Positions 16,566 through 25,148 of a stretch of DNA of 64,000 bases are shown here, in pieces. The notes below the pieces were generated by a model. The model did no database searches, was not told where the DNA came from, and saw nothing but the letters and a program-made list of their open reading frames with translations. A program made the translations under genes and the position numbers. This stretch comes from Hyunsoonleella aestuarii (GTDB lineage Bacteria > Bacteroidota > Bacteroidia > Flavobacteriales > Flavobacteriaceae). Every line of letters begins with the position of its first letter. Within the stretch, counting starts at the first letter, position 1. Where the stretch lies: the NCBI RefSeq assembly GCF_006148925.1, contig NZ_VAWB01000001.1, positions 648,001 to 712,000 of the forward strand. The letters run 5' to 3'.

Positions 16566-17417
16566 ATGAAAAAAATTTCTGTTTTGCTTTTACTAGCAAC
16601 CATCACTTTATCGTGCGTCTCAAAGAAAAAATATTTAGCACTGGAACATGAAAACGGTGAAATTAAAAGTGAACTACAAAAAACCAGAGTTGAAAAAGAA
16701 AATTTAGAAGCTAAATTCGCTAGAATTCAGACCAGAGTTGACGATTACAACAACAAAATAATGTCTTTAAAAGAAAATGTAGGAACCCTTACGGAAGAAA
16801 ACAACTCGAAGCTAGAAGTTCTTAAAGAAGGAGGTGTAATTTCTAACGATGCGAAAGTTAAAATGCGTGAGACACTTAAAAATGTAGATGCTGAAAAACT
16901 GAGTCAAGCAAAAACGTTAAAAGATTCCATGAATCTGGCTGTTGCTCACAATCTTGAAAAAACAATCAACGAGAGCAACATGAACGAAGATGAAGACTTC
17001 GCTGTTAATATCAATGAAACAGTTGTTATGATTTCTATTGCCGATAACATGTTGTTTAACACCGGTAGCTACAGATTAAGTTCAAAAGCGGATAAAGTAT
17101 TACAAAAATTAGCAGATGTTATTAATTCTGAACCTAGCTTGGATGTTATGGTTGAAGGCCATACGGATTCTAGAACTATTAACACAGCTAGCATATCTGA
17201 CAACTGGGATTTAAGTGTTTTAAGAGCGACATCGGTAGTTAGAAAATTACAGAATAAATTTAATGTGGCTCCAGAAAAAATGATTGCCGCAGGCAGAAGT
17301 AGCTACCAACCTTTAGTTGAAAATGATTCACGTAAAAATATGGCAAGAAACAGAAGAACACGAATTATAATTCTTCCAAATATTGATAAGTTTTTTGCTT
17401 TAATGGCAGACAATTAA
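16566..17417 (+). CDS. OmpA-family peptidoglycan-binding lipoprotein
   Basis: A 283-residue protein. The signal peptide ends with Cys17 (ATITLSC), giving a lipoprotein. Residues ~25-85 are a charged coiled coil (heptads around ELQKTRVEKENLEAKFARIQ). The C-terminal ~120 residues are an OmpA domain with MLFNTGSYRLSSKADKVL, VEGHTDSR and ARNRRTRIIILPN, which binds peptidoglycan diaminopimelate. It probably tethers the outer membrane to the wall. It is monocistronic, with its own terminator. Confidence 0.92.
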   Translation: MKKISVLLLLATITLSCVSKKKYLALEHENGEIKSELQKTRVEKENLEAKFARIQTRVDDYNNKIMSLKENVGTLTEENNSKLEVLKEGGVISNDAKVKMRETLKNVDAEKLSQAKTLKDSMNLAVAHNLEKTINESNMNEDEDFAVNINETVVMISIADNMLFNTGSYRLSSKADKVLQKLADVINSEPSLDVMVEGHTDSRTINTASISDNWDLSVLRATSVVRKLQNKFNVAPEKMIAAGRSSYQPLVENDSRKNMARNRRTRIIILPNIDKFFALMADN

Positions 17418-17450
17418 TTTTAACGATTGTTAAAATTAAGTTTAATGAAC

Positions 17451-17482
17451 AAAAAATGCGAATCTTAAGGTTCGCATTTTTT
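17451..17482 (+). terminator. Bidirectional terminator between ompA-like and sulP genes
   Basis: A 12-bp stem AAAAAATGCGAA/TTCGCATTTTTT with an 8-base loop. The symmetric A and T runs let it end both convergent transcripts. Confidence 0.85.
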
Positions 17483-17484
17483 GT

Positions 17485-19350
17485 TTAAACTGTATCTCGA
17501 ATATTCTCCTTAATCCATTTTATACAATCTTTAAAACTATCAAAAATGTGCTCTGGAGGAATTAAATCGGGGATAATATCAATACGCTCCATCATATAGC
17601 GAGGTTGTTTTAATAAGCCTACTAACAAAACAGATATTCCAGATTTTTCCAAATCGACTAACACATCCTCCATAGCATATAATCCAGATTGATCCATATA
17701 TTGCATCCTACCCATTCTAATAATTACAGCTTTGGCGGTATCTGGTATCTGTTTAGCCAATTGCTGAAATTCACTTGTTGACCCAAAAAACAAAGGGCCT
17801 TTAATGTGCTTTATAAATACTTCTTCTTTTAAATTTACTGGAAAGTTCAACTCATCTGCCCATGCTTTTTCTTTTAGCAATGATTTTACGTCAGATCGTT
17901 CTGCTGTTAAATCGCCTATTTTCTTCATAAACATAAGAGAGGCAATAACCAATCCTATACCAACCGCGTATACTAAATTCCAAAATGTAGAAAGAAATAA
18001 CACAACAAGCATTATTAATACTTCCATGCTAAATTTAATAGGCCCAAATTTTACATCTTTTGGCAAACTTGGTATAGCCCTTAAACCTTTATAATCCATA
18101 ACACCAATACCAACAGTTATTAATATTCCTGCCAAAACTGCTGCTGGAATTTGCGATGCAATAGGACCTAAACCTAATAAGATAATTAAAAGCATAATTC
18201 CCGCAATCATTCCGGAAAGTTTTGTTTTTCCTCCAGAAGTAATATTCACAACAGTTCTAATAGTTGCGCCGGCTCCAGGTATACCCCCAAAAACAGCAGC
18301 GATACTATTACCTATACCTTGGCCAACCAATTCTTTATTGGGTTTATGTTTTGTTTTCGTCATATTATCAGCAACTACACTCGTTAGTAACGAATCAATA
18401 GCTCCTAACAGAGATAACGTTAATGCCGTAAAAATATATGGTGTGATGCTACTTAACTTGAAGTTTGTAAATATTTCCAAATTAGGTAATGGAAGTCCAC
18501 TTGGGATTTCTTCAATTGGTCTATAGTTTAATCCGAAACCAACTGCGATACCAGACATAACAATAAGCGCCACCAATGTACTAGGAACTGCTTTTGTAAT
18601 TCTTTTGAAACCATAAATAATAAAAATTGTTCCTAAGGCTAAAATTAACTCTAACCAATTAATACTTTTCAACGCTCGTGGTAACACTTTAATAGCACCA
18701 TAAGCCCCAGATGCATCTTTTGCTGCTAATGTCTGTGACTCTTTTAAAATATCTGCTTGCGAAATCGCCTCAGCGCGTCGTATTGTTTCTTTAAAATCCT
18801 CGAGTACTAATATACCTTCGCCAGCTTCGTCTTTTAATATATTATCAAGTATGACTTCTTCGGCTTGAGGTTTAAACTGCTCAACAAAAGCCTCATCTTC
18901 CTTTGGATAATATCCTAAAGACGGCAAAATTTGTGTTATTAAAATAATGACACCAATTGCAGTCATAAAACCTGATACCACGGGATATGGTATGTATCTG
19001 ATATACTTTCCTAGCCCTAAAATACCTAAGCCAATTTGCATTAGACCTGCCAGCAAAAAAACTGTAAGAATAACTGGAAGTGCCTTTTCAATATCGCCAT
19101 CATTAGTTGCAATAATTCCTGCGATTATCACCATACTTACAGCTGTCATAGGAGCTGTAGGTCCAGAAATTTGAGTGCTTGTCCCTCCAAAAAGTGCTGC
19201 AAAAAAACTAATAAATATAGCTCCGTACAATCCAGCTGTTGGGCCTAAGCCAGAAGACACCCCAAAAGCAAGAGCCAATGGTAATGCTACAATTCCTGCT
19301 GTGATACCTCCAAAAGCATCTCCCTTTATATTTACAAACAAATTTTTCAT
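17485..19350 (-). CDS. SulP-family anion permease with STAS domain (first copy)
   Basis: A 621-residue SLC26/SulP transporter. The N-terminal core reads DAFGGITAGIVALPLALAFGVSSG and GTSTQISGPTAPMTAV, followed by about ten to twelve membrane segments. A hydrophilic insert of about 75 residues (~150-225, rich in Glu and Lys) interrupts the membrane domain. A STAS domain occupies ~510-610. Family members move bicarbonate, sulfate or other anions. Nearby carbonic anhydrase and a second SulP make bicarbonate plausible but not shown. A terminator at 19392-19423 separates it from the carbonic anhydrase operon, so it has its own transcript. Confidence 0.9.
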   Translation of the reverse strand: MKNLFVNIKGDAFGGITAGIVALPLALAFGVSSGLGPTAGLYGAIFISFFAALFGGTSTQISGPTAPMTAVSMVIIAGIIATNDGDIEKALPVILTVFLLAGLMQIGLGILGLGKYIRYIPYPVVSGFMTAIGVIILITQILPSLGYYPKEDEAFVEQFKPQAEEVILDNILKDEAGEGILVLEDFKETIRRAEAISQADILKESQTLAAKDASGAYGAIKVLPRALKSINWLELILALGTIFIIYGFKRITKAVPSTLVALIVMSGIAVGFGLNYRPIEEIPSGLPLPNLEIFTNFKLSSITPYIFTALTLSLLGAIDSLLTSVVADNMTKTKHKPNKELVGQGIGNSIAAVFGGIPGAGATIRTVVNITSGGKTKLSGMIAGIMLLIILLGLGPIASQIPAAVLAGILITVGIGVMDYKGLRAIPSLPKDVKFGPIKFSMEVLIMLVVLFLSTFWNLVYAVGIGLVIASLMFMKKIGDLTAERSDVKSLLKEKAWADELNFPVNLKEEVFIKHIKGPLFFGSTSEFQQLAKQIPDTAKAVIIRMGRMQYMDQSGLYAMEDVLVDLEKSGISVLLVGLLKQPRYMMERIDIIPDLIPPEHIFDSFKDCIKWIKENIRDTV

Positions 19351-19391
19351 CGAGATTCTTAGTTATGAGTCTAATTTAGTCGATAAATATC

Positions 19392-19423
19392 AAATAAAAA
19401 AGCCTATTATAACTAATAGGCTT
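19392..19423 (-). terminator. Terminator of the sulP2-usp-carbonic anhydrase-DUF2490 operon
   Basis: A 10-bp stem AAGCCTATTA/TAATAGGCTT with loop TAAC. On the minus strand it is followed by TTTTATTTG, so it ends the operon that comes from the right. Confidence 0.75.
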
Positions 19424-19448
19424 TTCAATTTAACATTTTCTTGTGTTT

Positions 19449-20111
19449 TCAAAGATTCACGAAAGCAATGATATTTAATTGATCCCTACCAGAGGTTTCA
19501 AAAAATTGATTCATATATCCTGCTTCTAAACGTATCTTACTAGTTAGATGATAACCTAAGCCTGCATAAAGTCTATTTCTATCAAACACATTACTTTCTG
19601 TGTTTAAAAAAATCTCATCATAGATCGAAAAATACAATTTTTTCGATTTGAAAAAAGGGATATTGATTGCTAAAAAATACCTGAAACGCATTTTAAAATC
19701 TTCTTCTACAAACCGTTGTTCAAAACGATATCGATGCGTCAATTTAGTGCGTCCAATTTTTTGCTTTGAAATAAATTGCTGGAATATCCTATGTTCATTA
19801 ACAGATATTTTATCATCACTGTCATCAAAATAGTTTTCAGAAAGAATATAGCCGTAGCCAAATAAAACATTGTTTTTACCTTCATTAAAAGTATACCCCA
19901 AACCAGTACGCAGCAATAGCTGTTCTAAATCGCCTGCAGCATCATAGTTTCTATATTGAACTTCATTATGGAAATCCCAATTATTCTTGAGTTTTACATT
20001 TCCTATGTAAATCAACCAATTACCAAAATTACTATCCTGTGAAGTACCCTTATAAGGCATTAACAGAACGAATAGAAAAAGTGAAAATATTATTATTTTA
20101 AGGTTCGCCAT
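19449..20111 (-). CDS. DUF2490 outer-membrane beta-barrel protein
   Basis: A 220-residue protein with a signal peptide ending near GTSQ and a DUF2490 barrel: FGNWLIYIGNVKLKNNWDFH, then repeated amphipathic strands (LLLRTGLGYTFNEGKNNVLF, RLEAGYMNQFFETSGRDQLN). The C-terminus ends in FVNL. Function of DUF2490 is not known; the predicted barrel is small. It is the last gene of the operon, three bases after the carbonic anhydrase gene, so cotranslation and a linked role in inorganic carbon or anion passage are likely but unproven. Confidence 0.85.
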   Translation of the reverse strand: MANLKIIIFSLFLFVLLMPYKGTSQDSNFGNWLIYIGNVKLKNNWDFHNEVQYRNYDAAGDLEQLLLRTGLGYTFNEGKNNVLFGYGYILSENYFDDSDDKISVNEHRIFQQFISKQKIGRTKLTHRYRFEQRFVEEDFKMRFRYFLAINIPFFKSKKLYFSIYDEIFLNTESNVFDRNRLYAGLGYHLTSKIRLEAGYMNQFFETSGRDQLNIIAFVNL

Positions 20112-20114
20112 ACC

Positions 20115-20744
20115 TTACTCATAAAACGTTACAGCACCAGTTTTGATATCGTACATACCACCAATTATGTCAATCTCACCATTTTCATGCATTTCGGCTA
20201 ACACACTACTATCTTCCAAGATTTTTTGAATTGTTAAGTTTACATTTTTCTCTGCAATATTGTTTACAAATTCAATATTAGAAGAATTTCTAAGACTAAC
20301 ATCTGCTGGTTCCTTTATTGCATTAACTGCTGGTTTAATTTTAGCTAACATGGAAGTTAAGTTACCAAGTTCGGCATTATCACAAGCCCCTTTAACAGCA
20401 CCACAACTGGTGTGACCTAAAACAACAATCAATTTTGTTCCTGCCAATTTACACGCGAATTCCATACTGCCTAAAATATCCTGATTAACAAAATTTCCAG
20501 CTATACGCACACTGAAAATGTCACCTATACCCTGATCAAAAATTAATTCTGAAGACACCCTTGAGTCGATACAACTTAAAATTGTAGCAAAGGGATATTG
20601 CCCTGTGCTAGTATCTGTAACCTGCCCAAGAAGATTTCTATCTGCTTTAAGGCTTTTTTGAAATCTCTCATTCCCAACTTTCAATTCATCCAATGCAGAA
20701 GCAGGTGTCATTGCAGCTTGCGTTTCTTTAGTATGTGCTTTCAT
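20115..20744 (-). CDS. Beta-class carbonic anhydrase
   Basis: A 209-residue enzyme interconverting CO2 and bicarbonate. Zinc ligands and catalytic dyad are intact: Cys58, Asp60 and Arg62 in LSCIDSRVSSELIF, and His111 with Cys114 in VLGHTSCGAVKGAC. There is no signal peptide, so it should be cytosolic, although the first ~15 residues are Ala/Thr-rich. It sits in an operon after a SulP permease and a Usp protein and directly before a DUF2490 barrel. The likely role is supplying bicarbonate for carboxylases such as PEP carboxylase (35902-38493). Confidence 0.95.
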   Translation of the reverse strand: MKAHTKETQAAMTPASALDELKVGNERFQKSLKADRNLLGQVTDTSTGQYPFATILSCIDSRVSSELIFDQGIGDIFSVRIAGNFVNQDILGSMEFACKLAGTKLIVVLGHTSCGAVKGACDNAELGNLTSMLAKIKPAVNAIKEPADVSLRNSSNIEFVNNIAEKNVNLTIQKILEDSSVLAEMHENGEIDIIGGMYDIKTGAVTFYE

Positions 20745-20777
20745 ATATTATGATATTTTAATTAATGATTTTAAAAA

Positions 20778-21581
20778 TTATATTGCTGGTTGAGCAGATA
20801 AAAGCATGGGGACTTTCAGTTTACTAATATAACTATTTAAGTTTTTTCTCTTTTTACTTTTGAAATTCCCCCTATTAAGATACAATAAATTAATACCATT
20901 CTTTTCTAAGTAATTAGAAAGGTTCTTTACTGAAGAATCATTCTGATCGAAAACAAATTCTACTGCATCCTCAATATCCGATTGTTTAGTGCCTTCTTCG
21001 CTGTTTTTCGAGTCTATTATTTTAAACATTTTAACAGGCTTATTGGTGTGTGGTAATAACTCTCCAAAAATACTTCTGGAAGAGGTTTTATCAATACCGT
21101 TCAGAACCCCAAGTGCCAATGATTTATCATGCTTAAATGTGCTTTCCTCGTCTGTCACCAAAATAGGACCAGAAAAGGTTTTTAAAACAAAATCGGTAAG
21201 TGTATCACCAACTAAGTTTAATATTTTTTGTTTTCTTCTTTTAACAACAATAACGTCTGGTTGATAATCTTTAATGTAAGTACTTATTTCATCATTTACG
21301 CGCCCGATTACAAATGTTGAGTTAATGTTTACACCAAATTTTTCCGATGCAGATTTTGCCAATCTTTTTAGGCTATTATTTGTAAAAGTGAATTGATGAT
21401 TTATTTCTCTCATTGCCGAAAGTTGATTGGTTTCTTTAACAACTTTCAATGGATCCTTAACCCCCAAAAGCATTATTTCTCCATCAATCATTTTGGCTAA
21501 ACTTATTGTGTTTTCTAACGTAGTGCTTGTTGCGTTATTATTATTTGAAAGCACTAATATTTTATATTTATTTGTCTTCAT
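20778..21581 (-). CDS. Tandem universal stress protein (Usp)-like protein
   Basis: A 267-residue cytosolic protein. The first ~145 residues fit one Usp fold (KILVLSNNNNATSTTLENTISLA, VIGRVNDEISTYIKDYQPDVIVVKRRK, then FSGPILVTDE). The second half is a diverged repeat (LALGVLNGIDKTSSR to SKLKVPMLLSAQPAI). The canonical ATP-binding GxxG-x9-GS motif is not recognisable, so nucleotide binding is doubtful. It starts seven bases after sulP2 and precedes the carbonic anhydrase gene by 33 bases. A regulatory role on the SulP STAS domain is possible but speculative. Confidence 0.75.
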   Translation of the reverse strand: MKTNKYKILVLSNNNNATSTTLENTISLAKMIDGEIMLLGVKDPLKVVKETNQLSAMREINHQFTFTNNSLKRLAKSASEKFGVNINSTFVIGRVNDEISTYIKDYQPDVIVVKRRKQKILNLVGDTLTDFVLKTFSGPILVTDEESTFKHDKSLALGVLNGIDKTSSRSIFGELLPHTNKPVKMFKIIDSKNSEEGTKQSDIEDAVEFVFDQNDSSVKNLSNYLEKNGINLLYLNRGNFKSKKRKNLNSYISKLKVPMLLSAQPAI

Positions 21582-21588
21582 AATTTTT

Positions 21589-23181
21589 TTAATTTAAACT
21601 TAAATTCGATTGTGGTCTTTCGTTGAAAAATTTGATAAAACTTTCGGGGTTTTCTACAATTCCTCGTTTAGAGACAAGTTTTATGTCTATATCCCTTTCT
21701 TTAGCTTTAAATAAAAAGTCCTCTAATATTTCTATAATGTCGTTATCAAGATATCGTGTTTTAATAAGGTCTATTTCCAAATAGGTGTCTCTTGGCAAGT
21801 TGTCCAATTCTTTTAAAATAGCTCCTTTATTAAAAAAGGTTACTTCTTCTGCTAAAGACATTTTTATCTTGTGTTTTCCGTTACTCTTATCTTCGATATG
21901 CAAGAAATGAGAGTTCTGATAGCTTTTTAGTAAGATAACAACTATTCCAACGGCTAACCCGAGTCCAATACCATAGAGCAGATCAATAAATACAATCCCT
22001 AATACCGTAACAACAAAGGGAATAAACTGTTTCCAACCCAATTCATACATTTTTTTAAATAATTGAGGTTTCGCTAATTTGTATCCAACTACTAATAAAA
22101 TAGCTGCTAAAACAGATAAAGGAATCATATTAAGCAATGTTGGAATTATAATTATTGAAATCAATAAGAAAAACCCATGGATTATGGCAGACATTTTCGA
22201 AACACCCCCTGACTGTATATTAGCAGAACTTCTAACAATTACTTGTGTTATGGGTAAACCTCCAATAAGTCCTGAAAGGATATTACCCGTCCCTTGAGCT
22301 AATAATTCTCTATTGGTAGGTGTTACATTCTTATGAGGATCTAGTCTATCCGTTGCTTCTACACAAAGTAAAGTTTCTAAACTAGCTACTAAAGCAATTG
22401 TGAAAGCAACAATCCATACTTCAGAGTTTGTAATCATACTGAAATTAGGAAAACTAAACTGAGCTAAAAAAGAAGCTGTATCCTCTGGAACAGGAACACT
22501 TACCAAATGAGATTGAGAAATAGATAACGTTTCATGGGATCTTGTAACGGCAAAGAATATAATACCAACAACCACCGCAACCAACGGCCCTTGAACCAAT
22601 TTGAATACCTTGTGTTTCTTCGATAAAACTTTTTCCCAAAGTATTAAAATACCTAAACCGACAACACCAACAATCATAGATCCTAGTATGATATTGTCAA
22701 AAATATTAAAGATATTGGTAAGTGTATTTTCGCTTGATGAGCTAAAAAAGCTATCTGCTCCTTCGGGCTCGGCATCATAACCGAAAAAATGCGGTATTTG
22801 TTTTAGTATAATTATAATTCCTATTCCGGTTAACATCCCTTTAATAACAGACGACGGAAAGTAATAACCAATTACACCAGCCTTAAGAACACCAAAAAGA
22901 AGCTGAATTACACCACCTAAAACTACGGCAACCAAGAAGTTTTGATACCCGCCTAACGTGCCTATAGCAGATAAAACTATTGCAGCCAGACCAGCTGCAG
23001 GACCACTAACTCCAATATTAGAGCCACTAAGACTCCCTACCACAATTCCTCCAACAATACCAGCAATTAATCCAGAAAATAGTGGTGCACCACTGGCTAA
23101 TGCAATACCTAAACATAAAGGCAATGCGACAAAAAATACAACGATACTTGCAGGCAAGTCGTTTTTTAAAGTTTTAAACAT
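21589..23181 (-). CDS. SulP-family anion permease with STAS domain (second copy)
   Basis: A 530-residue SulP transporter, shorter than the copy at 17485. The core begins NDLPASIVVFFVALPLCLGIAL and GSNIGVSGPAAGLAAIV; the C-terminal ~100 residues are a compact STAS domain (ATIL-type sheet with DLIKTRYLDNDIIEILED). It belongs to a different SulP subgroup from the first copy and lacks its long insert. It heads an operon with usp, carbonic anhydrase and DUF2490. This linkage to carbonic anhydrase argues for bicarbonate transport; sulfate cannot be excluded. Confidence 0.9.
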   Translation of the reverse strand: MFKTLKNDLPASIVVFFVALPLCLGIALASGAPLFSGLIAGIVGGIVVGSLSGSNIGVSGPAAGLAAIVLSAIGTLGGYQNFLVAVVLGGVIQLLFGVLKAGVIGYYFPSSVIKGMLTGIGIIIILKQIPHFFGYDAEPEGADSFFSSSSENTLTNIFNIFDNIILGSMIVGVVGLGILILWEKVLSKKHKVFKLVQGPLVAVVVGIIFFAVTRSHETLSISQSHLVSVPVPEDTASFLAQFSFPNFSMITNSEVWIVAFTIALVASLETLLCVEATDRLDPHKNVTPTNRELLAQGTGNILSGLIGGLPITQVIVRSSANIQSGGVSKMSAIIHGFFLLISIIIIPTLLNMIPLSVLAAILLVVGYKLAKPQLFKKMYELGWKQFIPFVVTVLGIVFIDLLYGIGLGLAVGIVVILLKSYQNSHFLHIEDKSNGKHKIKMSLAEEVTFFNKGAILKELDNLPRDTYLEIDLIKTRYLDNDIIEILEDFLFKAKERDIDIKLVSKRGIVENPESFIKFFNERPQSNLSLN

Positions 23182-23212
23182 ATTAAAAAATGAATTTGTA
23201 GTCTAAGTTTAA

Positions 23213-23220
23213 CAAACCTA
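23213..23220 (-). promoter_or_regulatory. Predicted -7 box (TAGGTTTG) for the sulP2 operon
   Basis: Read on the minus strand, TAGGTTTG fits TAnnTTTG and lies 32 bases upstream of the sulP2 start. No clear -33 TTG is present. Confidence 0.5.
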
Positions 23221-23266
23221 AACTAAATTAATACTTGAGTGGCTTAATAATGAAGCCTGAAAAACA

Positions 23267-23572
23267 TTATGATAATATGCCTAATTCCGGAGGTGGTGAA
23301 ATTAAATTTAGGTGCGGTTTAGGGTAATTTTTGAAGTAATACCCTAAGCAATTATTAGTTTCGTTTAAATTAAAATCTGACTCACTAATATCGAATTCAA
23401 AAAATAAAATTTCTTTATCCTTATTTTTTTCACTTCCCTTTTCTTCTTCTTCTGAAGAAGCATAAAATATAGAAACATCAATCGAATTATCAACAGCAAC
23501 TAAAATTGTAGGCGCTGCTAAAAACACCAAAAAAATTGTTGATAAAAGTAATGATACAATGCTTCTTGCCAT
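23267..23572 (-). CDS. Small single-membrane-segment protein of unknown function
   Basis: A 101-residue protein. A hydrophobic N-terminal segment (SLLLSTIFLVFLAAPTILVAVD) could be a signal peptide or anchor, then an acidic, lysine-rich middle (ASSEEEEKGSEKNKDKE) and a C-terminus with HLNLISPPPELGILS. I recall similar short proteins ending in a PPPE-like motif in other flavobacteria, often beside transporter genes, but I know no function. It has its own -7 box and lies between gltD and sulP2. Confidence 0.65.
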   Translation of the reverse strand: MARSIVSLLLSTIFLVFLAAPTILVAVDNSIDVSIFYASSEEEEKGSEKNKDKEILFFEFDISESDFNLNETNNCLGYYFKNYPKPHLNLISPPPELGILS

Positions 23573-23595
23573 CTATTTTTTAAAATGAGTGAACA

Positions 23596-23603
23596 CAAAT
23601 ATA
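23596..23603 (-). promoter_or_regulatory. Predicted -7 box (TATATTTG) for the 101-residue protein gene
   Basis: On the minus strand TATATTTG is a perfect TAnnTTTG match 24 bases upstream of the ATG at 23572. A -33 element is not evident. Confidence 0.5.
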
Positions 23604-23680
23604 GTGTTTTAATTAAATAGTGTTTTATTATTTTTAATAAATGTTCAACAGAACGCTATTTTATTAAAATAAAACTATTC

Positions 23681-25144
23681 TTACATAGCAACCAAATCAC
23701 CAGCAATATCCTTTGAAGGTAAATCTGATTTACCCATTAAATAAATATCTACTTGACGTGCAGCTTCTCTTCCTTCTGAAATTGCCCAAACAATTAAAGA
23801 TTGTCCACGGCGCATATCTCCCGCAGTAAAAATGTTTGAAATATTTGTTTGATATTTACCGTATTCGGCTTTATAATTTGAACGCGCATCTGTTTTAATA
23901 CCTAACTTCTCAGCAAGTGTGCTTTCTGGACCAGTAAAACCAAGCGCTAACAATGCTAAATCACATGGCCAAGTTTTTTCTGTTCCTTCAACTTCAATAA
24001 GCTGAGGTCTTTGACCAGGTACCATTTTCCATTCTACATTAACCGTTTTTAAGCCTGTTAATTTTCCGTTTTTATCCTTAATAAATTCCTTTGTATTTAT
24101 AAGCCAGTTTCTTTCAACACCTTCTTCATGCGAAGAAGACGTTTTTAACTGTAATGGCCAAAACGGCCACGGTGTTTGTGGCGAACGGTGACCTGGAGGC
24201 TTCGGCATAATTTCGAAATTAACAACCGACTTTGCTCCGTGTCTATTGGAAGTTCCAATACAGTCTGACCCTGTATCTCCACCTCCTATAACGATAACAT
24301 TTTTATCGGTAGCCATCACTTGGTTTTCAACTTTCTTACCAAACAAAACTTTAGTTTGTTGTGTTAAGAAATCCATTGCCTGCACAACGCCTTCTGCATC
24401 AATACCTGGTGTTGGCAAACTTCTTCTTTCTGTTGCACCACCACATAAAACTACAGCATCAAAGCCTTTCAATTCTTCAACATCATAATTAATACCAACA
24501 TTTACATTTGTTTGGAAAGTTATACCCTCTGCTTCAAGAATCGCTAAACGGCGATCAATAATTTCCTTTTCCATTTTAAAATTAGGAATTCCATAACGAA
24601 GCAATCCTCCTATTTCATCATCTCTTTCAAAAACTGTTACAGAATGTCCCGCTCTATTTAGCTGTTGAGCTGCTGCTAATCCTGCAGGACCAGAACCTAC
24701 AATAGCAATGGTTCTACCAGTACGTATTTTTGGAGGTTGTGGTTTAATCCAACCTTCCTGAAAGGCTCGTTCTACAATATTTTTTTCAATATTCTCGATA
24801 GATACTGGGTCTTCAATTATTCCTAATACACATGATTTTTCACATGGTGCTGGACATAACCTTCCAGTAAATTCAGGAAAATTATTTGTAGAATGTAAAA
24901 TCCATGAAGCCTTTTGCCATTCTCCTTGGTGAACCATGTGGTTAAAATCTGGTATTAAATTCCCTAGTGGGCAACCACTATGGCAAAATGGAATACCACA
25001 ATCCATGCAACGTGACCCTTGCTTAGTAAGTTCAGACTCACTTAATGGTACAGTAAATTCTTTATAATGTTTTACACGCTCTTCTACAGGCGTATATTTT
25101 TCATCTTGTCTTTCAAATTCTTTAAATCCTGTTACTTTTCCCAT
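23681..25144 (-). CDS. gltD: Glutamate synthase small subunit
   Basis: A 487-residue FAD-dependent subunit that passes NADPH electrons to GltB. The N-terminal cysteine region CMDCGIPFCHSGCPLGN and CPAPCEKSCVLG binds two 4Fe-4S clusters. Two Rossmann motifs follow: VGSGPAGLAAAQQL (FAD) and VIVIGGGDTGSDCIGT-like (NADPH). Length is normal. The start codon lies four bases after the gltB stop, so gltB-gltD form one operon. Confidence 0.96.
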   Translation of the reverse strand: MGKVTGFKEFERQDEKYTPVEERVKHYKEFTVPLSESELTKQGSRCMDCGIPFCHSGCPLGNLIPDFNHMVHQGEWQKASWILHSTNNFPEFTGRLCPAPCEKSCVLGIIEDPVSIENIEKNIVERAFQEGWIKPQPPKIRTGRTIAIVGSGPAGLAAAQQLNRAGHSVTVFERDDEIGGLLRYGIPNFKMEKEIIDRRLAILEAEGITFQTNVNVGINYDVEELKGFDAVVLCGGATERRSLPTPGIDAEGVVQAMDFLTQQTKVLFGKKVENQVMATDKNVIVIGGGDTGSDCIGTSNRHGAKSVVNFEIMPKPPGHRSPQTPWPFWPLQLKTSSSHEEGVERNWLINTKEFIKDKNGKLTGLKTVNVEWKMVPGQRPQLIEVEGTEKTWPCDLALLALGFTGPESTLAEKLGIKTDARSNYKAEYGKYQTNISNIFTAGDMRRGQSLIVWAISEGREAARQVDIYLMGKSDLPSKDIAGDLVAM

Positions 25145-25148
25145 AACA

